Origin: Brevundimonas sp.
Lineage (GTDB): Bacteria > Pseudomonadota > Alphaproteobacteria > Caulobacterales > Caulobacteraceae
NCBI GenBank assembly: GCA_016742215.1
Contig: JACVCC010000003.1
Span: 124,001-188,000, forward strand
Length of the DNA: 64,000 bases
Direction of reading: 5' to 3'
Of this stretch, positions 28,070-37,073 are shown one piece after another. Below the pieces are notes generated by a model. That model searched no databases, was not told the origin of the DNA, and saw nothing but the letters and a program-made list of their open reading frames with translations. The position numbers and the translations under genes are program-made. The first letter of the stretch is position 1, and every line of letters starts with the position of its first letter.

Positions 28070-29005
28070 ATGACCGACGCGCCGAAAAAAGGCTGGTTCT
28101 CCCGCCTGACCGAAGGGCTGAGCCGCTCCTCGAAGCAGATGACCGAACAGGTCGTCGCCACCTTCGTGAAGGAGCCGCTGAGCGAAACGGCGCTGGAGCA
28201 GCTGGAAGAGCATCTGCTGGAGAGCGATCTGGGCCCGGCTGCGACCGACCGGATCGTCGAGCGCTTCCGCGAACTGCGCTTCGGCGCCGGCGCCAACGAG
28301 CGCGAGGTCAAGGAGGCGCTGGCCGAGGCCGTGGCCGCCGAACTGATCAATCACGAGGCCCGCTACGAGCCGCTGAAGGGCGACAAGCCGTTCGTGACCC
28401 TGTTCGTCGGGGTCAACGGCTCGGGCAAGACCACGACCCTGGGCAAGATCGCCTCTGACCTGACGGCGCAGGGCGCCAAGGTGATGATCGTGGCCTGCGA
28501 CACCTTCCGCGCCGCCGCCCGCGAACAGCTGAAGGTCTGGGCCGAGCGCGCCGGGGCGACGTTCGAGAGCCCTCGCGACGGCGCCGACGCAGCCGGTCTG
28601 GCCTTCGACGCCTATACCCGGGCCAGGGCCGAGGGTTTCGACGTGGTGCTGATCGACACCGCCGGCCGTCTGCAGAACAAGACCCAGCTGATGGATGAGC
28701 TGCTGAAGATCGTTCGCGTGCTGAAGAAGGTCGACCCCGAGGCCCCGCACGAGACCCTGCTGGTCCTGGACGCCACCGTCGGCCGTAATGCGCTGGAGCA
28801 GGAGAAGATCTTCGGCCGCACGGCCTATGTCTCCGGCGTGGTGATGACCAAGCTGGACGGCACGGCCCGCGGCGGCGTTCTGGTGCCCGTGGCCCAGGCC
28901 TCGGACGCCCCCATCAAGCTGATCGGCGTCGGCGAGGGCGTCGACGACCTGCAACCCTTCGACGCCCGGGCCTTCTCCCGGTCTCTGGTCGGACTGGAGG
29001 ACTGA
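28070..29005 (+). CDS. ftsY: Signal recognition particle receptor FtsY
   Basis: A 311-residue SRP GTPase. An N domain (to about 100) is followed by a G domain with G1 GVNGSGKT (114-121), DTFRAAAREQL, DTAGRLQN, TKLDGTARGG and GVGEGVDDLQPFD. The acidic A domain of the E. coli protein is absent, so this is the short NG form common in alphaproteobacteria. It docks SRP-ribosome complexes at the SecYEG membrane site. yciB follows after 2 bases. Confidence 0.97.
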   Translation: MTDAPKKGWFSRLTEGLSRSSKQMTEQVVATFVKEPLSETALEQLEEHLLESDLGPAATDRIVERFRELRFGAGANEREVKEALAEAVAAELINHEARYEPLKGDKPFVTLFVGVNGSGKTTTLGKIASDLTAQGAKVMIVACDTFRAAAREQLKVWAERAGATFESPRDGADAAGLAFDAYTRARAEGFDVVLIDTAGRLQNKTQLMDELLKIVRVLKKVDPEAPHETLLVLDATVGRNALEQEKIFGRTAYVSGVVMTKLDGTARGGVLVPVAQASDAPIKLIGVGEGVDDLQPFDARAFSRSLVGLED

Positions 29006-29007
29006 GA

Positions 29008-29625
29008 ATGGCCGAGAACCGGACCGGATCGAACATTCGTCAGGCCGTCGACTTCGGCGCCCTGGTCGCCTTCATGGTCGCCTATGCGGTCAACCGGTTC
29101 GCGCGCGGGCTGGACGGACAGGAAGCCCTGGTCCAGGCGACCTGGGTGCTGGTCGGCGCCTCGCTGCTGGCCCTGATCGTCGGCTGGATCGTCGAGCGTC
29201 GTCTGGCGCCCCTGCCGCTTTTGACCGGCGGCTTCGCCCTGATCTTCGGCGTGCTGACGCTGGTCTTCCACGACCCGACGCTGCTGAAAATCAAGCTGAC
29301 GATCCAGAACGGCCTGCTGGCGATCGTCCTGCTGGGCTCGCTGCCGCTGCGGAAATATCCGTTCAAATATCTGCTGGGCGAGGCCATCCGGATCACGGAC
29401 ATCGGCTGGCGCGGCCTGACCCTGCGCTACGGCCTGTATTTCGCGGCGGTGGCCATCATCAACGAGTTCGTCTGGCGGACCCAGTCGGACGACACCTGGG
29501 TGGCGTTCCGCGGCGGCCTCTGGATGGCGTCGGCCGCCTTCGGCATCTGGCAGGTGTTCTTCATCATGAAGCACATGATCAAGGACGAGGAGCCGGAGCC
29601 CGTTTCGCCGGACACCGGACTCTGA
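29008..29625 (+). CDS. yciB: Septation protein A / YciB family inner membrane protein
   Basis: A 205-residue membrane protein with about five or six helices. Family marks are VDFGALVAFMVAY near the start, VFHDPTLLKIKLTIQNGLLA, and NEFVWRTQSDDTWVAFR. YciB/IspZ proteins influence cell-envelope and division processes. It starts two bases after the ftsY stop and is surely in the same operon, an order that recurs in related bacteria. Confidence 0.93.
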   Translation: MAENRTGSNIRQAVDFGALVAFMVAYAVNRFARGLDGQEALVQATWVLVGASLLALIVGWIVERRLAPLPLLTGGFALIFGVLTLVFHDPTLLKIKLTIQNGLLAIVLLGSLPLRKYPFKYLLGEAIRITDIGWRGLTLRYGLYFAAVAIINEFVWRTQSDDTWVAFRGGLWMASAAFGIWQVFFIMKHMIKDEEPEPVSPDTGL

Positions 29626-29697
29626 AAGAGATCGTCCGTCGTCAAACCGTAAAATCCCCCTGCTAGCTGTACCGCAGCAACCGAGGGGATACGGTTC

Positions 29698-30312
29698 ATG
29701 GTGAAGTCCGGTAACAAGTCGAAGCGCGGTCAGGGCCTGTCGGGCTCGCCGAGCCATCTGATGCATCGAGCGCTGCAACTGGCGCTGGATATCTATTCCG
29801 AAGAGACGGGTCCGGATGGTCTGACCCAGCGGCAGTTCGCCGTGCTGGAGGCCGTCAGCCACAGGTCGGGCCTGACCCAGACCGATCTGGTCCGCGCCAC
29901 CGGCATCGATCGGTCAACGCTGGCCGATCTGGTCGCCCGGATGACCACCAAGGGCCTGCTGGATCGCGAAAAATCCACCCTGGACGCCCGCGCCAAGGCC
30001 GTGCGCCTGTCGCCCGCCGGCGAGGCGGCGCTGGAGGCGGCGCGTCCGCAGGTCGAGGCCGCCGACAAGCGGATCATGGGCCTGCTGCCCAAGGGCAAGC
30101 GCGACGGCTTCCTCGAACTTCTGGCCGAACTGGCCGGCGAGGCGGACGCCGCCCCGCTGAAGGCCAAGGCCGAGGCCAAGGCCGCCAAGAAGGCCGCCCG
30201 CGACGTGCGCAAGGCCGAGAAGCTCGCCCGCAAGGCCGAAAAGGCGGACAAGCCCGCGAAGGCCGAGAAGCCGGCCAAGGTGAAGAAGCTGAAGGTCGTC
30301 GAGGCGGCGTAG
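29698..30312 (+). CDS. MarR-family regulator with Lys/Ala-rich C-terminal tail
   Basis: 204 residues. The winged helix spans about 40-110, including LTQRQFAVLEAVSHRSGLTQ and ATGIDRSTLADLVARMTTKG, with wing LDREKSTLDARAKAVRLS. After residue 150 there is a low-complexity tail of Ala, Lys and Glu repeats (AKAEAKAAKKAARDVRKAEK and so on) of about 50 residues, resembling histone-H1-like tails and not usual for MarR proteins. The tail could add non-specific DNA affinity. The ligand and targets are unknown. It is followed by a palindromic repeat element. Confidence 0.87.
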   Translation: MVKSGNKSKRGQGLSGSPSHLMHRALQLALDIYSEETGPDGLTQRQFAVLEAVSHRSGLTQTDLVRATGIDRSTLADLVARMTTKGLLDREKSTLDARAKAVRLSPAGEAALEAARPQVEAADKRIMGLLPKGKRDGFLELLAELAGEADAAPLKAKAEAKAAKKAARDVRKAEKLARKAEKADKPAKAEKPAKVKKLKVVEAA

Positions 30313-30345
30313 AGGTTGGCGCCGGCGACGAATTCCGGTGCGCGT

Positions 30346-30459
30346 GAAGTGGTTAGTGGTGAGTGATTAGTGGTCGGCGTTCAAGGCGGGCGTCGGCGCG
30401 ACTGATCACCTGCCAGCCGTGATCCCGGCAATCACTAATCACTCACCACCCATCACTTC
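30346..30459. repeat. GTGGTTAGT-type palindromic element (copy 1)
   Basis: The left arm 30346-30374 starts GAAGTGGTTAGTGGTGAGTG and the right arm 30431-30459 is close to its reverse complement, with a few mismatches, around a GC-rich centre of 56 bases. Arms consist of degenerate GTGGTTAGT/GTGATTAGT units. It lies between two convergent genes and could fold as a long hairpin. Confidence 0.88.
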
Positions 30460-30503
30460 CAGCCGCTGACGGCGCCCGTTCGAGCGCCGCCAGCGCGGCT
30501 AAA

Positions 30504-32660
30504 TCAATCCATCAACTGCTGCGCCAGATAGACGTAGTGCCGCGCCCAGCGGCGGGCGTTGGCGACCGGGTCGGCGTCGTTGGAGTGACCGCCGGCCGTT
30601 TCCTCATAATAGAGGTGGTCATAGCCCATGTCGTCGAGTCGGGCGGCGAACTTGCGGGCGTGGGCCGGGTGGACGCGGTCGTCGCGCGTGTTCGTCGTGA
30701 TGTAGACGCGCGGATAGTTCCGGCCGGGCGCCAGCTGCTGGTAGGCCGAGTAGCGGGCGATCCAGGCGGCTTCCTCGGGGATGCGCGGGTCGCCGTACTC
30801 GCCGATCCACGACGCCCCGGCGGGCAGTTCGTGATAGCGCAGCATGTCGACCAGCGGGCTCTCGATGACCGCCGCGTTGAACAGTTCCGGATGCTGGGTG
30901 ATCGACACCGAGGTCAGCACGCCGCCGTTCGAGCGGCCATAGATGCCGAGACGGCGCGGGCTGGAGATGCCGCGGGCCTCGAGGTCGCGGGCCACGGCCG
31001 CGAAGTCGTCGAAGGCCAGCTGGCGGTTCTCGTTCAGCGCCGCCTGGTGCCAGGCCGGGCCGAACTCGCCGCCGCCCCGGATGTTGGCCTGGACGAAGAC
31101 GCCGCCGTTCTCGAGCCACAGCTTGCCCATCTCCGGCTTGTAGGCGGGCGGGAACGAAACCTGGAAGCCGCCGTAGCCGAACAGGATGGTCGGCGCCGGG
31201 CCGCTCATCTCGCGCGGGCGGGTGACGAAATAGGGGATGCGCACGCCGTCCGAGGACACGGCCTCGAACTGCTCGGTCACATGGGTCGAGGCGTCGAACT
31301 TGGCCGGGGCCTGACGCAGTTCGGTCAGGGTCGCGTCCGGCACATCGGCCAAGCTGAGCGTCGGCGGGGTCAGGAAGCCCTGGGTCGAGATGAAGACCTC
31401 GCCGCGCGACTTCGAACTGTCGCCCAGACCCACGGCGCTGTTGGCCGGGACGGCGATGTCCGTGGCGGTCCAGGCGGCGTGGCGGACGCCCTGCGTCGTC
31501 ACGGTGAAGCGCTTCAGCGTGCCGACGACATTGTCCGAGACGACGGCGAGGATGCTGTCCGACATCACGCGCACGCTGTCGATCGACTGGCGTTCGCCCG
31601 GGCGGAAGATGACGCCCGGATCGCCGTTCGTGATGACCATCTCGGGCTGTTGCAGACCCACGAGGCTGGCGATCACCAGCGACCCCGCGTCGATGCGGTT
31701 CCAGTCCTCGTCCGGCGAGAAGACCAGCTGCGCGCCCATGGTCCCGTTGATCGAGACCCGCTCGGGCAGGTTCAGCTTCACCGCACGACCATCGACCCAT
31801 TGCCAGGTCTCGGAGCGATAGGTGTCCAGCGGGCGCGAGATGATGACGGCTTCGACGACGCCGTCCTTGTTGCGATAGACCGAAGGGCTGACGCCGTAGC
31901 CGCCGTCGGACTGGTCGCCGCGATAGATCTCGGTCGCCTGGGCCAGGGTCTGGCCGCGCGACAGGGTCTTCACGATGAAGGGATAGCCGGACTCCGTCAT
32001 GGTGTTCGGGCCGAAGTCGGTGGCGACCAGCAGGGTGTCGCGGTCCAGCCACTCGAGGCGGTGCTTGCCTTCCGGCAGGACGAAGCCGCCGTCGACGAAC
32101 TGTTTGGTCGTGGTGTCGAACTCGCGGATCACCACGGCGTCCTTGCCGCCGTCCGACAGGCTGATCAGGCAGCGCGTGTCATCGGGCGCGAGGCAGTCGG
32201 CACCCTTGAAGACCCAGTCCTTGCCCTCGGCGCGCGACAGGGCGTCGATGTCCAGCAGGGTCTCCCACTGCGGACTGGCCGTGCGATAGCTGTCCAGCGT
32301 CGTCCGCCGCCAGACGCCCTTGGGATTGGTCGCGTCCTGCCAGAAGTTTCCGATGCCGTTGCCGAGGAAGCTGGGCGCCGGGATGCGGTCGGTGGCGGTC
32401 AGGATCGCCTCGGCCTCCTGACGGAAGGTCTCGTAGCGCGGATCGCCGGTCAGGCTGGCCAGCGCCCGTTCGTTCGACGCGCGGACGAAGGCCATGGCCT
32501 CGGCGCCCTCGACCTGCTCCAGCGCCAGATGATCGTCGGCCGCGCGCACACCGGCCGGCGTCAGGTCCGCCGGGAAGTGCGGCGGAGTCTGCTGGGCCAG
32601 GGCGGGCAGTGCAATGGCGGAGAAGGCGGCCGAGACCAGCAGGGCGTTCCACGGTTTCAT
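30504..32660 (-). CDS. Exported S9A prolyl oligopeptidase
   Basis: 718 residues. A signal peptide (MKPWNALLVSAAFSAIALPA, cleavage after ALAQ) is followed by a seven-bladed beta-propeller and a C-terminal alpha/beta hydrolase domain. The catalytic Ser lies in YGRSNGGVL, Asp in TRDDRVHPAH and His in GGHSNDAD. Family members cleave after proline in short peptides, here in the periplasm or outside. It is a paralogue of the next gene upstream (32828-35011); the two share many stretches such as RDLARG-type and KFDAS/KFNAD regions. A REP-like doublet separates them. Confidence 0.92.
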   Translation of the reverse strand: MKPWNALLVSAAFSAIALPALAQQTPPHFPADLTPAGVRAADDHLALEQVEGAEAMAFVRASNERALASLTGDPRYETFRQEAEAILTATDRIPAPSFLGNGIGNFWQDATNPKGVWRRTTLDSYRTASPQWETLLDIDALSRAEGKDWVFKGADCLAPDDTRCLISLSDGGKDAVVIREFDTTTKQFVDGGFVLPEGKHRLEWLDRDTLLVATDFGPNTMTESGYPFIVKTLSRGQTLAQATEIYRGDQSDGGYGVSPSVYRNKDGVVEAVIISRPLDTYRSETWQWVDGRAVKLNLPERVSINGTMGAQLVFSPDEDWNRIDAGSLVIASLVGLQQPEMVITNGDPGVIFRPGERQSIDSVRVMSDSILAVVSDNVVGTLKRFTVTTQGVRHAAWTATDIAVPANSAVGLGDSSKSRGEVFISTQGFLTPPTLSLADVPDATLTELRQAPAKFDASTHVTEQFEAVSSDGVRIPYFVTRPREMSGPAPTILFGYGGFQVSFPPAYKPEMGKLWLENGGVFVQANIRGGGEFGPAWHQAALNENRQLAFDDFAAVARDLEARGISSPRRLGIYGRSNGGVLTSVSITQHPELFNAAVIESPLVDMLRYHELPAGASWIGEYGDPRIPEEAAWIARYSAYQQLAPGRNYPRVYITTNTRDDRVHPAHARKFAARLDDMGYDHLYYEETAGGHSNDADPVANARRWARHYVYLAQQLMD

Positions 32661-32669
32661 TTTTCTTCT

Positions 32670-32803
32670 CCGTCATCCTCGGGCTTGTCCCGAGGACCCA
32701 TTCTTCAGACGACTGTGACCATGCCGGTTTCGGCGATGGGGACAAGCGGCGCCGCCCGCATATCCTGACCGATGGGTCCTCGGGACGGGCCCGAGGATGA
32801 CGG
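32670..32803. repeat. REP-like inverted doublet (CCTCGGGCTTG family)
   Basis: Two palindromes face each other. The first is CGTCATCCTCGGGCTTGTCC and onward at 32671-32700, whose core TCCTCGGG / CCCGAGGA is a hairpin. The second at 32774-32803 is its near reverse complement, ending GAGGATGACGG. About 70 unrelated bases lie between. The same family occurs at 63541-63678. Similar units are widespread in alphaproteobacterial genomes. It fills the gap between the two S9A peptidase genes. Confidence 0.92.
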
Positions 32804-32827
32804 CGGATATGCGGGCCCGGCCCGAAC

Positions 32828-35011
32828 CTACTCCTGCGCCGGCGAGTCCATGAGGCGGCGGCTGAGGTAGGTGTATTCCAGCGCCAGGCGGCGGGCGGTT
32901 TCCTGCAGATTGGCCGCCGCGCCGTGGCCGCCGTCGGTGTTCTCGTAGAACAGGACCGGATAGCCGAGCTCCAGCAGGCGGGCGGCCGCCTTGCGGGCGT
33001 GGCCCGGGTGGACGCGGTCGTCCTTGGTCGAGGTGTGGATGAAGACCTCGGGATAGGGCTGGCCGGCGGCGAGGCGCTGGTAGGGCGAGTATTCGGCGAT
33101 CCAGGCGCGCTGCTCGGGGATGTCCGGGTTGCCGTATTCGGCGATCCAGGACGCGCCCGCCAGCAGGCGGTGGAAGCGCATCATGTCGAACAGCGGCACC
33201 TGGATGACGGCGCCGTTGATGAGGTCCGGACGCTGGGTCAGCATGGCGCCCATGAACAGGCCGCCCTGCGAGCCGCCCATGATGCCCAGGTGCGGCTGGC
33301 TGGTGATGTTGCGGGCCTGCAGGTCCAGGGCGACGGCCTGGAAGTCCTCGTGGGCGCGCTGGCGGTTCTCCTGCAGCGCCGCCTGGTGCCAGCGCGGGCC
33401 GAACTCGCCGCCGCCGCGGGTGTTGGCGACGACATAGACGCCGCCGCGCTCCAGCCACAGCTTGCCGACGGTGGCCGAATAGCCGGGCAGCAGGGAGTTC
33501 TGGTAGCCGCCGTAGCCGTACAGCAGGGTCGGGTTCGAGCCGTCCATCGCCATGCCGCCCTGATGGACGACGAAGTAGGGGATCATGGTCCCGTCGGCGC
33601 TGCGGGCCTCGTACTGTTCGACCACCATGCCGTCGGCGTTGAACTTGGCCGGCAGGGACTTCATCTGCTCGGTCGAGCCGTCGGTCGCATCGGCCAGATA
33701 CAGGGTCGAGGGCGTCAGATAGCCGGAGGCGCTGACGAAGACCCGGTCGTCATGATCGCTGGACGAGCCGATGCCGACGGTGGTGTTCTCCGGCAGGTTC
33801 AGACGCGTCCGGCTCCACTCGCCCGCCGGGTTCGGCGTGTACGACCAGATCGAGCCGCGCACGTTGTCGTACAGGGCGACGATCAGCTTGTTGCGGGTGC
33901 TCGAGATGCCCTCGATGGCCTGACGCTCGGTCGGGCGGATCACCAGCTGGGCCTGCGTCGCAGGGTTGGCCAGCCACTGCTCCAGGTTCCACGCGATCAC
34001 GTCGCCGGTGCGGAACTGCTGACCCGAGGGGGCGGTCCAGTCCTGATCCGTCGTCACCACCAGCTGGCCCTGGATCAGGGCGTTGATGTTCGACTTGGCC
34101 GGCAGCTGCAGCTGCGTCGTCGTGCCGTCGGCGTTCAGACGCCAGGTCTCGGCCTCGTAGAAGTTGATGCCGCGGTTCAGCAGGGTCGCCTTCACCACGC
34201 CGTCGGCGTCGCGCAGCGTATAGGCGCTGACCGAGACGTCGGCCTGCTGGCCCTCGAACACGACCGGCGCCTGATCCACTGTCTGGCCGCGACGCAGCAG
34301 GCGCACGGTGCGCGGATAACCCGAGTCCGTCAGCGTGCCTTCGCCGAAGTCGCGCGAGATCAGCAGGGTGTCGCGGTCGATCCAGGTCGCGCCGCCCTTG
34401 GATTCAGGCAGGACGAAGCCGCCCTCGACGAACTGACGGGTCTGACGGTCGAACTCACGGACGGTGACGGCGTCCTTGCCGCCGTCCGACAGGCTGACCA
34501 GGCACAGGCGTTCTTCGGGCGGCAGGCAGCTGGCGCCCTTGTAGACCCAGTTCTTGCCTTCCGAGGCGGCCAAGGCGTCGATGTCGAGGATGGTCTCCCA
34601 GACCGGCTCGGCCGTGCCGTAGCTCTCGACCGACGTCGTGCGCCAGATGCCGCGGACGTGGTTAGCGTCCTGCCAGAAATTGTCGATCACCTCCTCGTCG
34701 CCCTGACGGCGGAAGCCCGGCGAGGGGATGCGGTCGCGCGACTGGACGATCGCCAGCGCTTCGGCGTGCAGTTGGGCGTAGCGCGGGTCGCCCTGAAGGA
34801 CGCCCAGAGAGCGGGCGTTCTGTTCGCGAACCCATGCCAGGGCGCGGTCACCCTCGACCTCTTCCAGCCACAGATAGGGGTCGGTCGCGTCGGAGGTGGC
34901 GAAACCGCCGCCGGCGTCGGCGGTGGAGGGGGCAGGCGTGGTCTGGGCCATGGCGGCGCTCGAAAGGGCGGTGGTGGCGAGAAGCGCGGCGAGCGCGGCG
35001 GTGCGGATCAT
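32828..35011 (-). CDS. Exported S9A prolyl oligopeptidase (second paralogue)
   Basis: 727 residues starting MIRTAALAALLATTALSSAA, a signal peptide cut after AMAQ. A Thr/Pro-rich linker leads to YLWLEEVEGDRALAWVREQN, the family opening. The catalytic Ser lies in MGGSQGGLF, Asp in TKDDRVHPGH and His in GGHGAAANL. In-frame sequence to 35056 is ignored because the ATG at 35011 gives the clean signal peptide. Tandem placement with the 30504-32660 gene shows a duplication; divergence between the two is substantial, so they probably differ in substrate. Confidence 0.92.
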   Translation of the reverse strand: MIRTAALAALLATTALSSAAMAQTTPAPSTADAGGGFATSDATDPYLWLEEVEGDRALAWVREQNARSLGVLQGDPRYAQLHAEALAIVQSRDRIPSPGFRRQGDEEVIDNFWQDANHVRGIWRTTSVESYGTAEPVWETILDIDALAASEGKNWVYKGASCLPPEERLCLVSLSDGGKDAVTVREFDRQTRQFVEGGFVLPESKGGATWIDRDTLLISRDFGEGTLTDSGYPRTVRLLRRGQTVDQAPVVFEGQQADVSVSAYTLRDADGVVKATLLNRGINFYEAETWRLNADGTTTQLQLPAKSNINALIQGQLVVTTDQDWTAPSGQQFRTGDVIAWNLEQWLANPATQAQLVIRPTERQAIEGISSTRNKLIVALYDNVRGSIWSYTPNPAGEWSRTRLNLPENTTVGIGSSSDHDDRVFVSASGYLTPSTLYLADATDGSTEQMKSLPAKFNADGMVVEQYEARSADGTMIPYFVVHQGGMAMDGSNPTLLYGYGGYQNSLLPGYSATVGKLWLERGGVYVVANTRGGGEFGPRWHQAALQENRQRAHEDFQAVALDLQARNITSQPHLGIMGGSQGGLFMGAMLTQRPDLINGAVIQVPLFDMMRFHRLLAGASWIAEYGNPDIPEQRAWIAEYSPYQRLAAGQPYPEVFIHTSTKDDRVHPGHARKAAARLLELGYPVLFYENTDGGHGAAANLQETARRLALEYTYLSRRLMDSPAQE

Positions 35012-35126
35012 GGAAACCTTCCCCGACGGAAAAACGGTTGTTTCGTCGGGCGGCACCTTATCCGCGCAAGGACGACCGGCAAGGCGGCCGGACCGAACCT
35101 TACGGATTTGTCATGCGGGCCGGGGT

Positions 35127-35996
35127 CTAGTGATGGCCCTCGTCCGGAATGCACAGGATGACCCCGCAGGCCTTGCAGTGCACCGCGTCGGGATCGTGCT
35201 TCTGCAGGCCGCAGGTGGTGCAGGGGAATTTGACCTTGTGCGGACGGACGATGGTCTGGGCCAGCCGCAGGAACAGGGTGATGCCGGTCAGCATGACGAC
35301 GATCGACAGGACCCGCCCCCAGTTGCCCGGCAGGGTGATGTCGCCGAAGCCGGTCGTGGTCAGGGTGGCGACTGTGAAATACAGCGCGTCCAGATAGCCG
35401 GTGATCCCCTCGTGCCGGCCGCGGAACGTCTCGTAGACGAAGCCGGTCACCACGAAGATGAAGGTCACCAGGGCGGCGATGGCGCGGGTGGTTTCCTCGA
35501 CACGGGTGTCGTCGAACTTCTTGCCGATGGTGCGCCAGAAGAAGTCGGAGTTGAGCAGGGTCCAGAGCCTGAGAACCCGCAGGAAGCCGAAGTTCCCGAG
35601 GAGATCGGGCAGGATCAGGGTCGCGAGAATGAACAGGTCGACCCAGACCACCGGCCGTTTCAGCCAGTCCTTGATGTCCGTATAGGCCCAGGCCCGCGCC
35701 GCCAGATCCAGAATGAGGAACAGGGCGATCAGGCCGTCGACGACGTAGAAGACCCAGCCGGCCTCGCGCAGGATGGGCGCGGCCACGAAGAAGCCGATGA
35801 TCAGGAAGTCGATCAGGATGATCGCCAGCCTGAACTTCACCGCCGCGGGAGAGTCGCCGTGATAGAGGGCGCGGATCCGGGCCCTCAGCCTCAGGCCGTC
35901 GTGCCGGGCGTTGGCCTCGGCCCGTTCCCGGTTGGCCTTCTCGCTCGCCTCGCGGGCCTGCCGCTTCGCCTGTCCGATGGGTCTGGGTTGGCTCAT
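35127..35996 (-). CDS. Six-helix potassium channel with C-terminal zinc-ribbon
   Basis: A 289-residue ion channel of the voltage-gated-like superfamily. A charged N-terminal segment (1-50) is followed by helices S1-S6 from about 55 to 250, with the filter TTTGFGD at 213-219 preceded by pore helix YFTVATL. S4 is weakly charged (FGFLRVLRLW), so voltage sensing may be poor. The C-terminus holds two CxxC pairs (Cys259/262 and Cys274/277), a rubredoxin-like zinc ribbon that ends in DEGHH. This cytosolic ribbon is not a standard channel domain and might sense metal or redox state. Confidence 0.85.
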   Translation of the reverse strand: MSQPRPIGQAKRQAREASEKANRERAEANARHDGLRLRARIRALYHGDSPAAVKFRLAIILIDFLIIGFFVAAPILREAGWVFYVVDGLIALFLILDLAARAWAYTDIKDWLKRPVVWVDLFILATLILPDLLGNFGFLRVLRLWTLLNSDFFWRTIGKKFDDTRVEETTRAIAALVTFIFVVTGFVYETFRGRHEGITGYLDALYFTVATLTTTGFGDITLPGNWGRVLSIVVMLTGITLFLRLAQTIVRPHKVKFPCTTCGLQKHDPDAVHCKACGVILCIPDEGHH

Positions 35997-36054
35997 GACG
36001 CAGCGATAACGCGCATCGCTCGCGCAAGAAACCGTCAGGGACTATATCGGCGGT

Positions 36055-36888
36055 ATGAACCGCCCGTTCCTCAAGATGAATGGCGCCGGCAACGACTTCG
36101 TCGTGGTCAATGCGCTGGAGACGCCGTTCCAGCCGACGGTCGACCAGGTGCGCGCCATCGCCGACCGGCAGACGGGCGAGGGCTGCGACCAGCTGATCGC
36201 CATCGAGCCCTCCGGACAGGCCGACGCCTTCATGCGGGTGTGGAACGCCGACGGCGGCATGGTCGAGACCTGCGGCAACGCCCTGCGCTGCGTCGGCTGG
36301 GTGCTGATGCAGTCGACCGGCAAGGACGAGGTCCGCATCGACACCCTCGGTGGAATGACCACCGCGCGCCGCGCCTCCGACGGACAGGTGACGGTCGACA
36401 TGGGCGCGCCCCGGCTGGACTGGACACAGGTGCCGCTGGCCGAGGAGATGGATACCCGCGGCATCGAGCTGCAGATCGGACCGATCGACGACCCGGTGCT
36501 GCACACGCCCGGCGCGGTCTCGATGGGCAACCCCCACGTCGTCTTCTTCATGGATCACGCCCCGAACGACGGCTTCGTGCGCGGCTCGGGCTCGTTGATC
36601 GAGCATCACCCGCTCTTCCCCGAGGGCGTGAACGTGGGCTTCGTCCACGCCATGTCGCCCGACCACATCCGCCTGCGGGTGTGGGAGCGCGGCGCGGGCC
36701 TGACCAAGGCCTGCGGCACCGGCGCCTGCGCGGCTCTGGTCGCCTCGGCCCGACGCGGCGTGACCGGCCGTCACGCGACGGTCGATGTCGACGGCGGGCG
36801 GCTGGTGATCGACTGGGACGAGGCCTCGAACCACGTCTTCATGACCGGCCCGGTCGAGGTCGAGCGGACGGGAACCCTGTCCGTCTAG
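36055..36888 (+). CDS. dapF: Diaminopimelate epimerase
   Basis: A 277-residue PLP-independent epimerase converting LL-DAP to meso-DAP for lysine and peptidoglycan. The two catalytic cysteines are visible: Cys73 in GGMVETCGNALRC and the second in KACGTGACAAL. MNGAGNDFVVVNA is the family start. It is divergent from the channel gene and convergent with the small membrane protein gene, sharing CTAG at 36885-36888 as both stop codons. Confidence 0.96.
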   Translation: MNRPFLKMNGAGNDFVVVNALETPFQPTVDQVRAIADRQTGEGCDQLIAIEPSGQADAFMRVWNADGGMVETCGNALRCVGWVLMQSTGKDEVRIDTLGGMTTARRASDGQVTVDMGAPRLDWTQVPLAEEMDTRGIELQIGPIDDPVLHTPGAVSMGNPHVVFFMDHAPNDGFVRGSGSLIEHHPLFPEGVNVGFVHAMSPDHIRLRVWERGAGLTKACGTGACAALVASARRGVTGRHATVDVDGGRLVIDWDEASNHVFMTGPVEVERTGTLSV

Positions 36889-37073
36889 CGATGCCGTCGG
36901 GCGACCAGGGCCCAGATCAGCACGACGATCGAGACCCCGATGGTGATCCAGCCGGCGGCGTCCCACGCGCCGTCGCCCAGCAGGGCCGCGACCAGACCGA
37001 CCAGCGACAGCAGGCCGACGACCAGCGGGACCGCGAAGATCGCCTTCAGCGAGTAGTGGCCGGGCTTGCTCAT
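36885..37073 (-). CDS. Small two-helix membrane protein of the iron-uptake unit
   Basis: A 62-residue protein, MSKPGHYSLKAIFAVPLVVG, with two hydrophobic helices joined by GDGAWDAAG and ending in a basic RRHR. No named family is recognised. Its ATG overlaps the stop of the PepSY-protein gene by four bases, so it is coupled to it and likely acts with it at the inner membrane. Confidence 0.72.
   Translation of the reverse strand: MSKPGHYSLKAIFAVPLVVGLLSLVGLVAALLGDGAWDAAGWITIGVSIVVLIWALVARRHR

Noticed and set aside
30537-35161. Two frames of over 740 codons antisense to the S9A peptidases
   Set aside because: Both are composition artefacts. The peptidases have signal peptides and intact catalytic residues; the antisense products show low-complexity Arg/Val/Gly/Asp sequence.
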